From Typhlomys cinereus (taxonomy: Eukaryota > Chordata > Mammalia > Rodentia > Platacanthomyidae), in assembly GCA_023101885.1 (NCBI GenBank), contig JALPQD010000630.1:696068-760067 (forward strand): a DNA stretch of 64,000 nt, read 5' to 3'. Below are positions 14,201 to 28,200 of the stretch, piece by piece. Every line of letters begins with the position of its first letter. Position 1 is the stretch's first letter. Both the position numbers and the translations under genes were made by a program. Below the pieces are notes generated by a model. That model was not told the origin of the DNA. It made no database searches and saw only the letters and a program-made list of their open reading frames with translations.

Positions 14201-17200
14201 GCGGTGAGAGGGAGCAATAGCCGGCTGCTAGCTCTGGTCCAAACAGACCAAACAGAGTTTCTGGGATGGAGAAAAGTGTAGATGGTATACCCCGAGCCCT
14301 TACACCCTGCCTTTGCTTCCTCTTCCTGATTATCCACCCTCCTTGGGGAACATAGATGTTAGAATGTGGCCCAGGGTTGGGGCGTATCTCAGTAGCTGAG
14401 TGTTGGCCAAGCAGGTGAGAGACCTTACAAATTTAATTTAAAAAAAATTTGACTCATCCCCCTACCCCCGGGGTTGCTTCCCTTTCCTCCTGGGACTCCC
14501 TGGCCCTATCACCATCACCACCCAAATGTATTTATGAAAGTTGCAAGGGGCTTAAATTTGCAACAAATATTTGAGGCAATGGACTCACTGGTGACTCAAA
14601 GTTTAACATTCTAAAGTAAATCTAAGGTATGGATTGCTGACGAGGCTGCTGTGATTGACAGCAAGTGTAAACAAAAGAAGTAGTTACTCTAAGGTATCTC
14701 CTAAAACTGGCTGGAAGCAAGCTGCAGCAAGGCCCAGACATTCCCTTTGTAAGGTCAGGCAAGATTACAGCACCCTGCTGCTTTAGGGAAAGGAATCTGT
14801 CAGGTACGTTCCAGAAAGACAGCCCAAGCCTGACCCATACCTGTCCTTGTTCTCGAGGCATTTACAAGCGTCTCTGCATTTAGCTCAGTGCTTCCTGCAT
14901 AACTTAGCAATGAATTGACTTCATTAAAAATGCATTTAATTCCCTCTTTTCTGGAAGCATGTTGCCATGGAGACTCACATTTTCTTTTCTAGAAAAGTCT
15001 TTGCCAGTGCTCTGGGCGTCTAAAGATCTGTGTGATAGCTCAGCAACAATGCACGGAAACAAAAACAGGTGAGCCCCTTTGAGGGTCACAGGATGGAGAT
15101 CAGATTTACACGTGCCAGAAGACCTATTGATATTTTGGACAGTGTGGCAACTGGTTGCAGACGCCACTTGACAATTGAAGGCTGGGTCTTTCAGCACAAA
15201 CGTGAAGGAAATCCTCTCAGTTAAGGCAAGCCCTGAGCACGGCTGCAAGAAATTATCTAATTGATGTGTGAAGGCCTAGCCTGTAGTGGGTGGGGTCATT
15301 CCACAGGCAGGTGACAAGATGGATACGGCTGGTTGAGAGTTCTGGCATACAGGCATGCTGGCAAGAGAGAGAGGATGTTCCTCTCTCAGCAATTCTTGGG
15401 GATATGGTATGGCCGCTTCCCTTGGCATCCAGGGTTGGTATGAACTCTCCTACCATGCTGATGAACTGTAACTGGGAATCCTAAGCAAGAATAAACCTCT
15501 GTACCCCGACGTTGTTCATATCAGCAGCATGAAGAGTAGCTGGAACAGACAGAAAGGCAAAGACCTCACAGGATGTTACTAAGGAATGTGGCGCTGAAAC
15601 ATAAGAACTCATACTGGGTTTCCTTCTCAAATTATTTTACGAAAAAGACTCCTTCTTCCCCATGAACAATTCATGGTAAGACTAAAAGTGGTGATGTTTT
15701 AATTTGCATATATGTATTGACATAGGGTTGCCATGTGACCTAGGCTGAACCTAAACTTGCTCAGGGGGTTTAGAGCTCCTCATCTTCCTGCTGCCAGTCC
15801 CCATCAGTCTCTCATGATGCCATGCTTGACTTGATTGTCCCACTTTAAGAATTTTTAAAAACTAGTTTACTTATTTTATATGTGTGTGGGGGTATCAGAG
15901 GGAGTTATGTGTCCCTGTGGAGGAGCAAGAGACACTTTGGGAATCATCCTGGATTGATTCCACCTCCTCCTTGCTTCACTCTGGGATTTCCCAGGCTCCG
16001 TCCACCAGAGTCAGAAATGTAGGCCATTGGGATCTGAACTCAGGACCTTCTGTTTTCGAGACAGAGCCTTAACTCCTGAGCCATCTCTCCAGCCCTTAAT
16101 AAGGATTTTTGAGAACAGGTCCCATGCATCCTAGAATAGCTTTGAACTCACTAAGTAGCTGAGACTGGCTTTCAGCTTTTGATCTTCCTGACTTCATCCC
16201 CCAAGTGCACACCGAGCCTCCCTTCTCTCTGCATGGTCTCTGAGCAATCTCGAAGGTGAAGGTGGAGAACCAATGAGTAAGATGCCTGCTTGGAATCCTG
16301 GCGACCTGAGTTTGATCCCTGGAAGCCTTCATGGTGGAATGTTATCCTCTGACCTCTGCCCATGTACCTTGGTATGCGTGTACTTTCTCTCTCTCTCTTT
16401 CTCTCAGTCTCACTCTCTTTCTCTTGCACTCTCTAAAATAAATTAAACATTAAAAAAGAAGTGAAAGCAGGAACCGATTACCATATAGTTATCACCCAGG
16501 ATGAGATAAGCAGATGCAATCTCTAGAAAGTAATACAGGGCTTTGTTTTCTTCTTCCAAGGCCAGGAAATGCTGGGCCAGAGGCAAGATGACGATCTGGA
16601 GGATCTCCTCGCACTTGCATGGTTCCGAGGGGAGGAAACCCTGCAGAGAAGTCCTTATTAATGTGATGATGCTGTCAAAGAACTGCAAGATCTTTGCCCC
16701 TGCTTCTTCAGCACTGTTTAAATGCAGGGAAAAAAAGACTGTTAGTTAAATCATAGAGACAATATAGATTTGGGTATGAAGATATCTTTAAAAACTAACA
16801 AAAGGGGGACTAGAGAGGTGGCTCAGGAGTGAAGCCTCTGCCTTGCAGGTGGAAGGTCCTGAATTCAGATCCTAGACCCCATGTATAGACGCCGGGTGGA
16901 AGGGGGGGCGGCCTGCGTTTCTGGTCCTGGTGGGGCGGAGCCTATGAATCCCGGGGCAGAGTAAACAAGGAGGAGGTGGAGGCGTCCATGGTGGTTCCTG
17001 AATTCGTCCGTGGTTCTATACACACACACGCACACGCACACGCACACACACATGCGCACATACACACACGCACAATTGAATAAATAATAAAAAATAATCA
17101 AAAAATCAAAAAAAGAAGCATCTAAAATTTTTTTTAAAAAAACTAACAAAAGGGAGATGACTCATGAGATGTCACTGATGAGACGCCTCATGCCACCTCT

Positions 17201-20187
17201 GCTCTCTTATACTTGACAGGTCTGAATGACTGACCAAAGAACTAGTTCAATAGTGGGTGGGATAACTCTTATCTCAGAGCCACTATATAGTGCAGATACC
17301 TGAGATTTTCAGGAAATAGTTTGGATTTCCTCCGAGTCTTTGATTTAGTAAAGGTATCCTCTTCTGCAGCTAGAAAACAACAGAGCAAATAAGACATTTG
17401 CCTTCTGAAGATTCTTCTTCCCTTAGCTTAGCTGGGAAGCCTGTTTTCTAGTCCCCACGGCATTAGCCTGGATCAGAATTGAGAGAAGCCGCCTCTTCTC
17501 CAGTCCCATCTACCTCAGGAAAGCAGCTAGTTCTGAGGATGCAGGGAGAAAGCAAATCCCAAGGTGGCAAGAACTGGACTCTCTCACTGCCTTCCGCTGC
17601 TGGTCCAAACTTTCACTGGATTATTACTTAAGAAGGAAAACAGATTATCCATCCTTTGTGCCAGGCTAATGAAATGCTGCTAGTTGTTAATAGTTTATTA
17701 TTATGCATTAAATCTGTGACAACAAACTACAGCTTCACCACGCTGAGGAAGTGACAGAACTTTTAATGAAGAAACAGATTTTTAACACATAATTGGGTTT
17801 TGTTGTTTCAGTTCTTTACATATTTTATTTATTTAGTGTGTGTGTGTGTATCAGAGGGCACTGTATGTCTCTATGGAGGGAACCATCCTAGATTGCTTCT
17901 ACCTCCTTGTTTCACTCTGGGATTTCCAGGCTCCGCCCACCATGGCTGGAAGTGCCAGCTGCCATTTCTGCCTGATGTTTTTACATGGGATTGGGATCCG
18001 AACTCAGGACCTTCTGCTTGTAAGACAGAGTCTTAACCCTGGAGCCATCTCTCCATCCCTGTTTCAGTTTTTTGTGCTCTGGATCCTCTTGCCCCTACCG
18101 CTCAAATGCTAGCAGGGATGTGTCACCACATGTACTTTACTAGGTGCTGTAGCTTTTGTGCATGCTAGGCAAATACTCTGCCAATGGCACTATATCCCCA
18201 ACTCAAGAAAACAGACATTTTAATGAACTGTCCCAGGGTCTACTCTAGGACAGAGAACCTAGAACTGAAAGCCTTCAGTCTAACCAGAAAATTCTGTAAT
18301 GATCTTAAAACAGAAAACAAAGGAGGGTTGTTTAGTCCTGTTATTTCTCTGTTTAGGGAGAAGGGGGGATCCTGGGAGGGAAAGCAACCTATCTCAGATC
18401 ATGTACCTGTTAGTGGCAAAGGTAGGACTGCAGCTAACTCTTTGGGTTTCACGGTTAATAGCCAAGGGATTTATAAGCTTTGTAGCCCAGGCTAGTCACC
18501 AGTTTACCATGCTCCTGCCTTAGTGTCCAATGCAGGAATAACAGGTATGTCTCACCAACTCCATCATGATCTTTTGATTTATAGAAATACAAGTTAATAT
18601 TCTGTGCTCCTGCCCTACTAGCATCTCCCAATTTGTGTGTCCATCGGCCCTCGTGGAGAGCTCACAGTTCACACCACTCTATGTAATAATAAGTATGTCT
18701 AACATCTTCTTAGACTGCATTTCACGTAGCCTTACTAACTCAAAGCCGAGAGTATGAATTATGCCCCTGCTCCCAACTCCTTTAAAACTGCTCTTATCAA
18801 GGTTACCAGTGACCACTACATGTTGCCAAATCTAAACATTGCATCCCAAATGCTGGGATTAAGGACATATGATACAATGCCCAGTTTATGCAGTGCTGGG
18901 AATTGAACCAAGGGCTTCATGTGTACTAAGAACAAGACTGCTTGTACTAAGCAAGCAGTGTACTGACTGAGCCACATCCCCAACCATTTTACCCATGTTT
19001 TATTACACATCTCAGCAGCATTTAGCACAATTAACCATTCCCTTTTCACTGGCATTTGTGACATGTATTCCTTTGGGTGTCTGTTTCCTTGGCCATCCAC
19101 ACAACTGGCTCCTATTCCTCTATTGAGGGATTATTTATTTATTTATTCATAGTGTGTGTGTATCAGAGGGCACTATGTGCACCTGTAGAGGCCTGAGGGT
19201 GACTTTGGGAATCATCCTGGATTGCTCTACATTCTTTTTGGTTTTGCTCTGGACTTTCCCAGGCTCTGGGTCCCTAGGGCCCAAAGCGCAGGCCTCCATC
19301 ATTTCCATCCTGGTTTTTATATGGGATCCAGGACCTGAACTCAGGTCTTTCTGCTTTCAAGGCAGAGGCTTAATCCCTAAGCCATTTCTCCAGCCAATTC
19401 TATTGAGATTCTAACTGGTGGTAAGCCTCAATTTGGTTCTGGCCTTGGTCCCAACTCCATCCACAATTTTCCCCAAGGTTATTTTCACTTGCCTATGACT
19501 TAAATTCCATGTACATGCCAAAGATTCTCAGCTTTATATCTTATGCTCTGACATCTACTTTAACCACATATCTCCATATCCAAATAACTCCTTGGCAATA
19601 GCCACTTGGATGCATAACAAATATTTTTAATTACCATGTTTCAAATACAACTCTTGAGTCTGCAACACGGCTCAGTGGGTAGAGTCACCTGCTGTAAAAG
19701 CCTGGTGACCTGAGTTTGGTGCCTGGAACTCACGAAGTAGAAGGAGAGATCCAACTCTGACCTCTCCATGTGTGCCAGGACATGTAAACATGTCCAGACC
19801 CCCCGCCCCACACACATTATAGATGGTAGACAGACAGACAGGTAGATAGGTAGGTACACAGACAGATACTCTTTTCTATAAGCCCAACCCCATGTGTATC
19901 TTCATGTCTAGAAGGTACCATGGTCATATATTATTTTCTCAAGATTACTCTGGTTAAATGCTTGCTACACAAGCAAAAGTCCTAGAGTTTAGATCCCCAG
20001 ATCCTCCGTAAAGATACTGGGCTGCCATAGTGGCCTAAGTCCCAGAAGGCAGAGCCTAGGAACCCCCAGAACAAGCTGACTAGCCAGACTAACCCTAAGG
20101 GAGCATTTTGGGTTTAATTAGAGACCTAGACTCAAAACAAGAAGGTAGAAAAGTGATAGAGGTTGATTCTTGGCAGTATTCTTGGGC

Positions 20188-20229
<42 letters not shown>

Positions 20230-22241
20230 ATGTGCACATGTACCACCAACACACATGCATCCACCCACATGCAAACACACATATACACATGCAACCGCCT
20301 CGGACACACATACACATGGAAAGAAAAACAAACAAAAACTTAGGCCTTTCCCTGAGGCACCACCATAAACTAACCAAGAGCATAACTGAATCTATCCGCT
20401 TTGTTCATCTCTGTCCATTTACTAATGTCAAGGTTCTGTCTCAACCCCTGTGAGAAAATCTCCCTTCCATCTCTACTTCTTTAAAACTATTCCTATAGGG
20501 AAGATGCAGTGAGAATTTTGTTTATTTTTGTATTGTCGTTGTTGTTGTCAATTTAATTTCCCAGTAAGTTTAATGTGCTGTTATGTAAATGAAGGTAATA
20601 ATGGGAAAAATCAGATAAGCTAAAAAATATTTACCCTGAGAAAAACTACTGAAGGTATGTGGGATAGCAGGTTATGCGATTATTGCTTTATGATAAAGCT
20701 TTCTGGGGGCTGACTAGATAGCTCAGTGGGTAAGGCATCCGTTTGCAAACCTGGTGACCTGAGTTCAATTCCTGGAAGCCCACATGGTGGAAGGAGAGAA
20801 TAAATTTCCTAAAGCAGTCCTTCAACCTCCATCCATGCATTGTGGCGTGCGGTGTATGCCCCCAATCCCCCATTCCCCACCAATAAATTAAAAGAAATAA
20901 AACTTTCTGGAATTTTATAAAAATTCTTCACTTGAAGTTAGTTAATCTTTGAATATGTGAAAAACATTCTGATAAAGCCAAGCGTGGAGCCTTGCTCAGC
21001 TAACGAGACGATAAAAGAACGTGAGCAGGCCCTGAGGCAAAGACATCTGCCATGTGGGCCCTAGAGCCAGCAGCCAGGCTTAGTGCAGAAGCCATGGATG
21101 GCCGAAATGCTTTTCCTTGGTGACGCTAGTCAACTTGCCTACTATCTTACACATTCTAAAGTGTTTTTTTTTTTTTTAATCTGTCCTATAGTTGCTATTA
21201 TTGTTTCTTTGGAGGCCTTTATCGGCGCTTCTGCTACTGAGGCAACTCATCCCATCCATTTCTCTACTTCCACTTCCATATCTTTCCATCTCAGTCCTTT
21301 CAGGGGTCTCCTCTTGGGGGGGAGGTCTCCTTGCATTTTCAAGGCTACTCTAGACAAAAGCTTGAAATGGCCCCAGACTGGCTTTTTGTCCAAGTGGGTC
21401 ATGCCTGACCTATGGGAAACCCTGACATGTCTTTCCCACACTCTGGGAAGCAGATGGATTCCACTGCAGCCACAGGTCACCTTAGCCGTCTCACTGTGAC
21501 CTTGAGAGACTTGAGGTGACAAGAGAAGTGATCAGCGTGAGAACAACACTAGTTGCTCAACACTTATCCTGGCTTCCCCATACTCTTCCTCACCCTGCTA
21601 TTTGGATGCGGATGAAGGCTCCAAGACACAAAGCTTCGTAGCTACGTCCTGTGTGAATGCTGCAGCTCCATCTAGCACCTTGGCGTCTCAGTGCCTTGGT
21701 GTAAATTTCAGGGTCAACATCATCTCTATCTATACTAATTTTTTCCTGTTTCTTTTTGCTTTTCTGAGACAGGGTCTCGTGGAGCTCAGACTGGCCTTAA
21801 ATTCATTAAGTAGCCAAGGATGACTTCAAACCCCTGATCCTCCTGTCTCCACCTTCCAAGTGCTGGAATTACAGGTGTGCACCACAACACCCAGATTAAT
21901 TTTTGTAACAGTATCGCCTTCAATTTGAGAAAAATATAGTGCAGGCAGAGATACTGGATAAATGCTAGTAATCAACACAAGGCTCAGAGACATGCACACA
22001 CCTTCTCTCGACTTCTTCCCCACCCTGATGGGATGACACTGCCACGACTCTCATCTTCTTTGTGCCAAGTCCAGTCTTCTGAGGCTTCGCTAGTTGCAAG
22101 AAGACCTCAAGAGGCTTGAGGCAACCAGAGAAGCGATCAAGGTGAGGACGACGCACAGTGATGCTAGATACTCTCTCAGTCCAGATTCTAAGGTTTTGAC
22201 CGTAAAGCCTGATTTCTTTCTTTCATTTTTCTTTTTTGCAT

Positions 22242-22287
<46 letters not shown>

Positions 22288-25200
22288 AAGAGAGAACCTG
22301 GGGTTCGTCCTGGACTGGTCTAAATCCTTACTGCTTTGCTCTGGGCTCTGCCTCCAGGGCCCAGAATTAAGACCACTACCCTATCTGTCTGGCATTTCTA
22401 AAGTGGAATCTGGGAATCTGAACTCAGGTCCTTTGGCTTGCGAGACAAAAGCTTTAACCACTGAACTATCTCCCCAATCCTGATTTCTCTCTTTTAAAAA
22501 GGAAGGCAGGCCTGGGTGTAGTAACACAGGCTTGTAATCCCAGCACTCAGGAAGATTGTTGCAAGTTCAATGTCAACCTGGTCTATATAGCTAGTTTCAG
22601 TCAGGAAGAACTATCTAATGGTCTCTAATGAGACATTTTTCTCAAAACTATAAAAGAGAAGAACAGGAAAATGATGAAGAAAAAGAAGGAAAATTGAGAA
22701 GGAAATCATCTAATCACCTGCCTCATTCTCTGATTCACATCTTAGGACTAAAACTCACTCCACAGTGCAGCGCTTCCCCAGCCTGCGGAAGACACTAGCT
22801 TAGATCTCCAGCATTGCTAAATGAACGAATGAATGACTGATTTAATGAACCAACAAGTGAATGAATGAGGGCCTAATCCTATAGAGCAGCTTCTGATCTC
22901 CTAGGACAATATTAGCCCAAAGTTTCCCCATGAACTTTAGGAAACTCAGATGTAGCAGACAAAGCATGAGAACAAGAATCAGACTGACCGGACACTGGAA
23001 GTCTTGCTGCTGCTCATGCGTCAGTGTCAAGTTAAAGCTTCTGGAAACTCAACCTTATTGTCAACAAAAGAAATGAAAGAATTTGGGATTGAGGATGTAG
23101 CTGGGATGCACGAAGCCCTGGGGCTATCACCAGCACTGCATGAAGCAGGCATGGGAGGGCGAGTGCTTCTGATATCAGTACTTGTGAGGTAGAGGCAGGA
23201 AGATTAGCCGTTCAAGGTCATCCTTGGCAACATAGAGAGCTCGAGGCCGGGCTGGGCTGCATGAGGCCCTCTCAGAAACAATCAATCAATCAATCAATCA
23301 ATTGATAAAAGAAAAAAGAAGGACAAGTGAGCCAGCAAGGGGGCTCAACAAACAAAGGCACCTGCATACAAACCTGGCAACCTCAGCCCAATTCCCAGGA
23401 CATAGAGGAAGAGTACTGACTCCCCAAAGTTGTCTTTCGACTTCCATGCACATGCAGCAACGTGTGCCTACTTGCTCTTCCTTTTTCTCTCTCCCTGTCT
23501 CTGTCCCTTTCTCCCCTCATAAAAAATAAAATATTTCAAAAACATGAAGAAAAGAACTTACCATACTCCGAGGGCTGTAAAGATGAGAGTGCATGTGAAG
23601 TAGGAAGTGAATGAGAACATTTATTCTATACCTACTATATGCTAGACACATCTATTTCCTCACATATCCTTGTAATACATGAGACCTCTATGTTCCCATC
23701 ACAGACTTGGTGATCATGACTGAGACACTCTGACTAAGGAAGTAGCTCACTGACAGCTACCTAGCCACCATGAGTGGAAATACAGCAGGCTCTATATCTC
23801 CACCCACAGCTGCAGTGACCAGGATCTCGGGCCCTTACATGTCTTGAATCCTCTGCCATGTTTTCCTAGACCACAAGGTTGACATCTGCTCATCCTTCAT
23901 GACTTCTGCATCTCAACTGATAATGGATCCTGCCTTAAAACTAAGCCCTCTTTTCTGGACCCCACCCATACATTTTTTTTTTAACTGGAACCTGTTTCAT
24001 AGGTCACCAAAGCAGTAACTTTGCTCATACTTCATCAAGTCAGATGTTACCCCCATTTCCCCACATCCCCAGAGACCCTCTTGCTGTGAACTAAGGGAGA
24101 CATTTTAATTTTGGCTCAGTCACAACCCATGTTGCCGGAGCCTTGTATCATCCAGTCCTCCCTGACTGACGTGGTGAGAATGATCTGCTACCCTGACCAC
24201 AGCCCCCGCTCTTCCCTGCCTCTCAGGCCTCTGCTGCTGAAGTCTCCTCATTCCTTGTGCCCTAGCCCCCAGGGCACGAGAAGCCTTTAAGGTCCAGCCC
24301 TAGGATCTCAAGCCCTAGGGTTTCCCAGGAAGAGTTAGGATGGATTAGGAATGAAGCAAGTTTACTTTTAAATCCTTGGGACTTAACCATCTTCTTAACA
24401 GTGTCCATGTCCAAGGTGTTGAGCCGAATGTCCACGATGAAGTGGTGGTAGGGAATGAAGTCCCGGCCCCTGCAGTGGTAGCATCGGTGGGCGCTTTCTT
24501 CTAGAAAGCGGGCACATTTCAAGTGCATTATTTTCTTCTGGTCCTTGAGCCACAATTCATAGGCCGTTTTCTGCATCATGGGCCTACAGAATCGAAGCAC
24601 GTGGCACTCAATGACTTCTCCTTCCATTTCATGGAGCTCTTCGTTTTCATGAGCTGGAGGGAACAGGAAGAAATGAACTGCTACTACCAAACACAGGCCA
24701 ACTCTTTATTTCTGATAGTTTTCGTTGTCGCTGTTGTTTGGTTGGTTAGGTGGGTATTTTGTGTGTCTGTTAGCTTGTTTTTAACCTAAGGCATTGTGCA
24801 TACTAGGCAAGCGCCGTACCACCTGAGCTCTCTCCCCAACCCATCAGCTCTTTAATCCAAATGTGCCTTTAACTGAGAAGAAACCCAGGCAGGACTTTTG
24901 CAAACACGACTCACCAGACCCTTTACGAGGCTTCAGGGACAAGGAGCGATAATGCACCTCGAACGAGGTCACGTTCTGTTTCAGGGCCATCCGAAGAGCA
25001 TTGCTACTCGAGTAACAACTGAAAACATTGTTTTCCACCAGGGTGGCCAGTGCCTTCATCATCATCTTCATGTTCCAGCAGGGGAGAATCTCAAACAACA
25101 GCTCGGTGGTAAAGGTGACGCCGATGATGGCGGCGCATCTAACCAGCATTTGGTGGGAGAGGCTCATGCTATCCAGCTGGACCAGGGAGATTTCTGCAGG

Positions 25201-28200
25201 TGTAAAGGCACACGGCGAACTAATTATCGTTAGGAGAGGCATTCAGCAGGCAGATAATGTCTTGCATTACAGCTCTTGTGGGCAGACATGTAGCTAGCTC
25301 AAGTCAAAAGAAGCGTTTGTTTAGTACCTAAGATAGCCTTTGTGCTAGGAATATGACAGATATAGACAGTATGGTCTAAAATTACAAATCATGGTCAGTG
25401 AACTGCCTCAGTGGGTAAAGGTGTTTGCTGCCAAGTCTGACCATTTAAGTTCCAGCCCTGTAACCCACATGCAGGTAGGAGAGAACCAATTTCCACATGC
25501 CCAGTGTAGCACTTGTGAACCACACACACACACATACACACACACTAAATAAAATAGATGTAAAAAAAATTCCACACAAGAATAAGAGTGTTCTTAAGAC
25601 TTTGTGATTTTATGTAACAAGAGAGAAGAGAGACACCACGGGAGGTCAACATGTTGCTCCTGATCTATGTAGACATCCCTGTCTTCTTTATTGTGTCGCC
25701 TCTTTCTGCACCTGACCAGAAATAAGGTTTCTCTCTATCTGCCCCAGAAAGCCACTTATGCTAGTGACACATACGATCACTTCTGTAGCATTAGCGAATG
25801 TCACAGAATCTATGGCTTCGGATTCCCACTTTCTCCTCTAAGCTTGTGTACCATCGCTCCTATGATTGCCTGGGCTTTTGTTTCTGGGTTGTATATTTTC
25901 TGGTGACAGGGTTTGAGCTCAGGCCCTGTAGGCCTGTACATGTTAGGCAAGTGCTTACTCCTGAGCTCATCACTAGTCCCTTCCTGGATATTTTAACTAA
26001 GGTATCCTATTAGGGACAAAATTTGAACTTTTCAAGTTGTCCACAGAGCACAGTTGAAACTAAGCTAGTCCTCCTCCTGACTTTAGGAGATACAGAGATT
26101 GTAACCTGAACAACACTTGCTTAAAGACTGACACTTCAAGTGTCCCATGGCCATCCTTTTAAGCATTTAAAATTACTTCTGGATAGATGGATTGGATCTG
26201 AATACACACTAAAAAATTGATTTAAAGCACTTTAAAAAATAAATATGTAATAATACATCTCTGCTATAAGCTTCCTATTTATTTCTTTTTCAAAAAATTA
26301 GATGTTAGAAAATGTCTACGTTAACATTTTCTCCCTCATGATTTGGTTTCAGTAAACTAACACTATATACTTCATTCTTTGTGTATATGTGTATGGTGTT
26401 TGTGTATGTGAGCATGCATGTGGATTTATGCATACATGTTTGTGTACATATACACAGGCCAGAGGCCGCTGCTGAGTATCCTCCTCAATCACTTTCCACC
26501 TTATTTTTTGAGGCAGAGTTTCTGACTGAACCTGGAATTCAGTAATTCATCTGGATTGGCATGCTGTCCCCTGTGCGGGTATATGTGCAGATTGACATTC
26601 AGGTGTCTTCCTGGGGGTCTGCTTGTCTTGTTGCTGGAAAGGAGGCTCCTAACTACAAGTAGAAAAACGAAGCTCACTGCCCAGCTTTCTCACCAGCTGG
26701 GGCAAAATAAAACCACTATGTAAAGAAACTACATTACACGCTTTCTCCTCTTTAGATAGTCATCCTAGAAAAGACAAAAATAGGACCTGGAAAATGAGTG
26801 TAAGTTAAATGTCCTTTACCTTTCAATGATGACGGAGGTGATAAGTTTTTCAGTCTGACGCCTCTTGCAAGGCTACAGACTTCTTTACGCCCATCATCAC
26901 CAAAGGAAAGCCAGTCAATCTCCTCTTCTGGCCTAATGAAGTTCTCTGTGATGAGATAAGAGGCGGTGAAGTGGAGGGTTGGTTATTATCTTATCTTCCA
27001 CAGTCTTGTTTCTCAGGAGACTTTGAGATGGAACTCAGAAGAAGAGTGAGAAGAAACACGTGTTGGTTTACCAAAAATTCCAGAATGTCTTAAGTAAAAT
27101 TGATATATGAAAATCTAAATTAATCTGAATTTTTTTCTTCCCTTCTTACACCTTATTCAAAAAATTTGGTGCTACCTATTGACATTTCCACCCCCAAATG
27201 GGATTTGCTATCAACCTAGACTACATCTATAACATAGAAAAACACATTCATACGTCCACATAAATAGAGTTCAATGGCCATGGCTATAATGAAAAGAAAG
27301 AGAGAGAGAGATTTGAAAATGGTGAGGTTAGAGAAGGAAAGTTGCTTGTATATTGGTCTCCCAGTAATTCAAAATGCATTATTTATTTATCCCTTCAGCC
27401 ATTCATATGATACTTGGTGAGATAGAAATATAATGGCAAATATAACTGTTGCAGTTCACCTACATGGTTGCTGATAAATTACCATTAAATGGCTTAAGAG
27501 AACAAGGGATTTATTTTTTCTTACGATTTTCTGGTTACAGTTCTCAGTCTAGCTTGATGGGAGAGCACACACCAACACCAGGCTGAGGGAACTGGCCACA
27601 CCATCTCTATGTAATGGCTGAGAGAGGGACAATCCTTACTTGGCAGACCAGCATGTCAGGCCAAGTGTACAAAAAGATGCCAACTTCCTCAACCGACTCA
27701 GTATTTTATTCATGTATTTAGGGCCTAGTCCCAGCCACCATGGGCTGGGCCTTCCCCATCAACTAGACAATCTCCTTCAGGTTCGCTCTGGGTTTAACTC
27801 AACCATTAATTCTCTACAAATGTGCCCAGAGCTCAAACCCTCAACTGTCAAGTTGACACCTGTGCCTAACTATGACAATAACCAAGTTCCTTGTCTCTTG
27901 AAGAGATGAATAATGTGTTCTAAGGGCAAGATTGCCAGGTGGGAAATAAGTGCCATGTGGGTGGGCACAGGTAGAGAAGGGCTAGTAGATAGGTCTTATC
28001 AATGTATGTATTAAGGACTCTAAAAGCTCATATTCGTGATGGCTATAAGTATGAATATTACATGCTTCCAGGCCTCAAGGTTCATAAGAGCCGTGGGGCA
28101 GATATCTAAGTGATTAATGAAAACGGCAGGAAGTGAGAACAAGAGCTAAGGAGCAAAGAGTAACTTGATACTGGAATGAAGTCAAATGAAGGATCCCAGA

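Noticed and set aside
24262..24365. Extension of the exon 20 reading frame past GFK
   Set aside because: A good donor (GTAAAC) ends homology exactly here, and exon 21 supplies the next conserved residues in the right phase.
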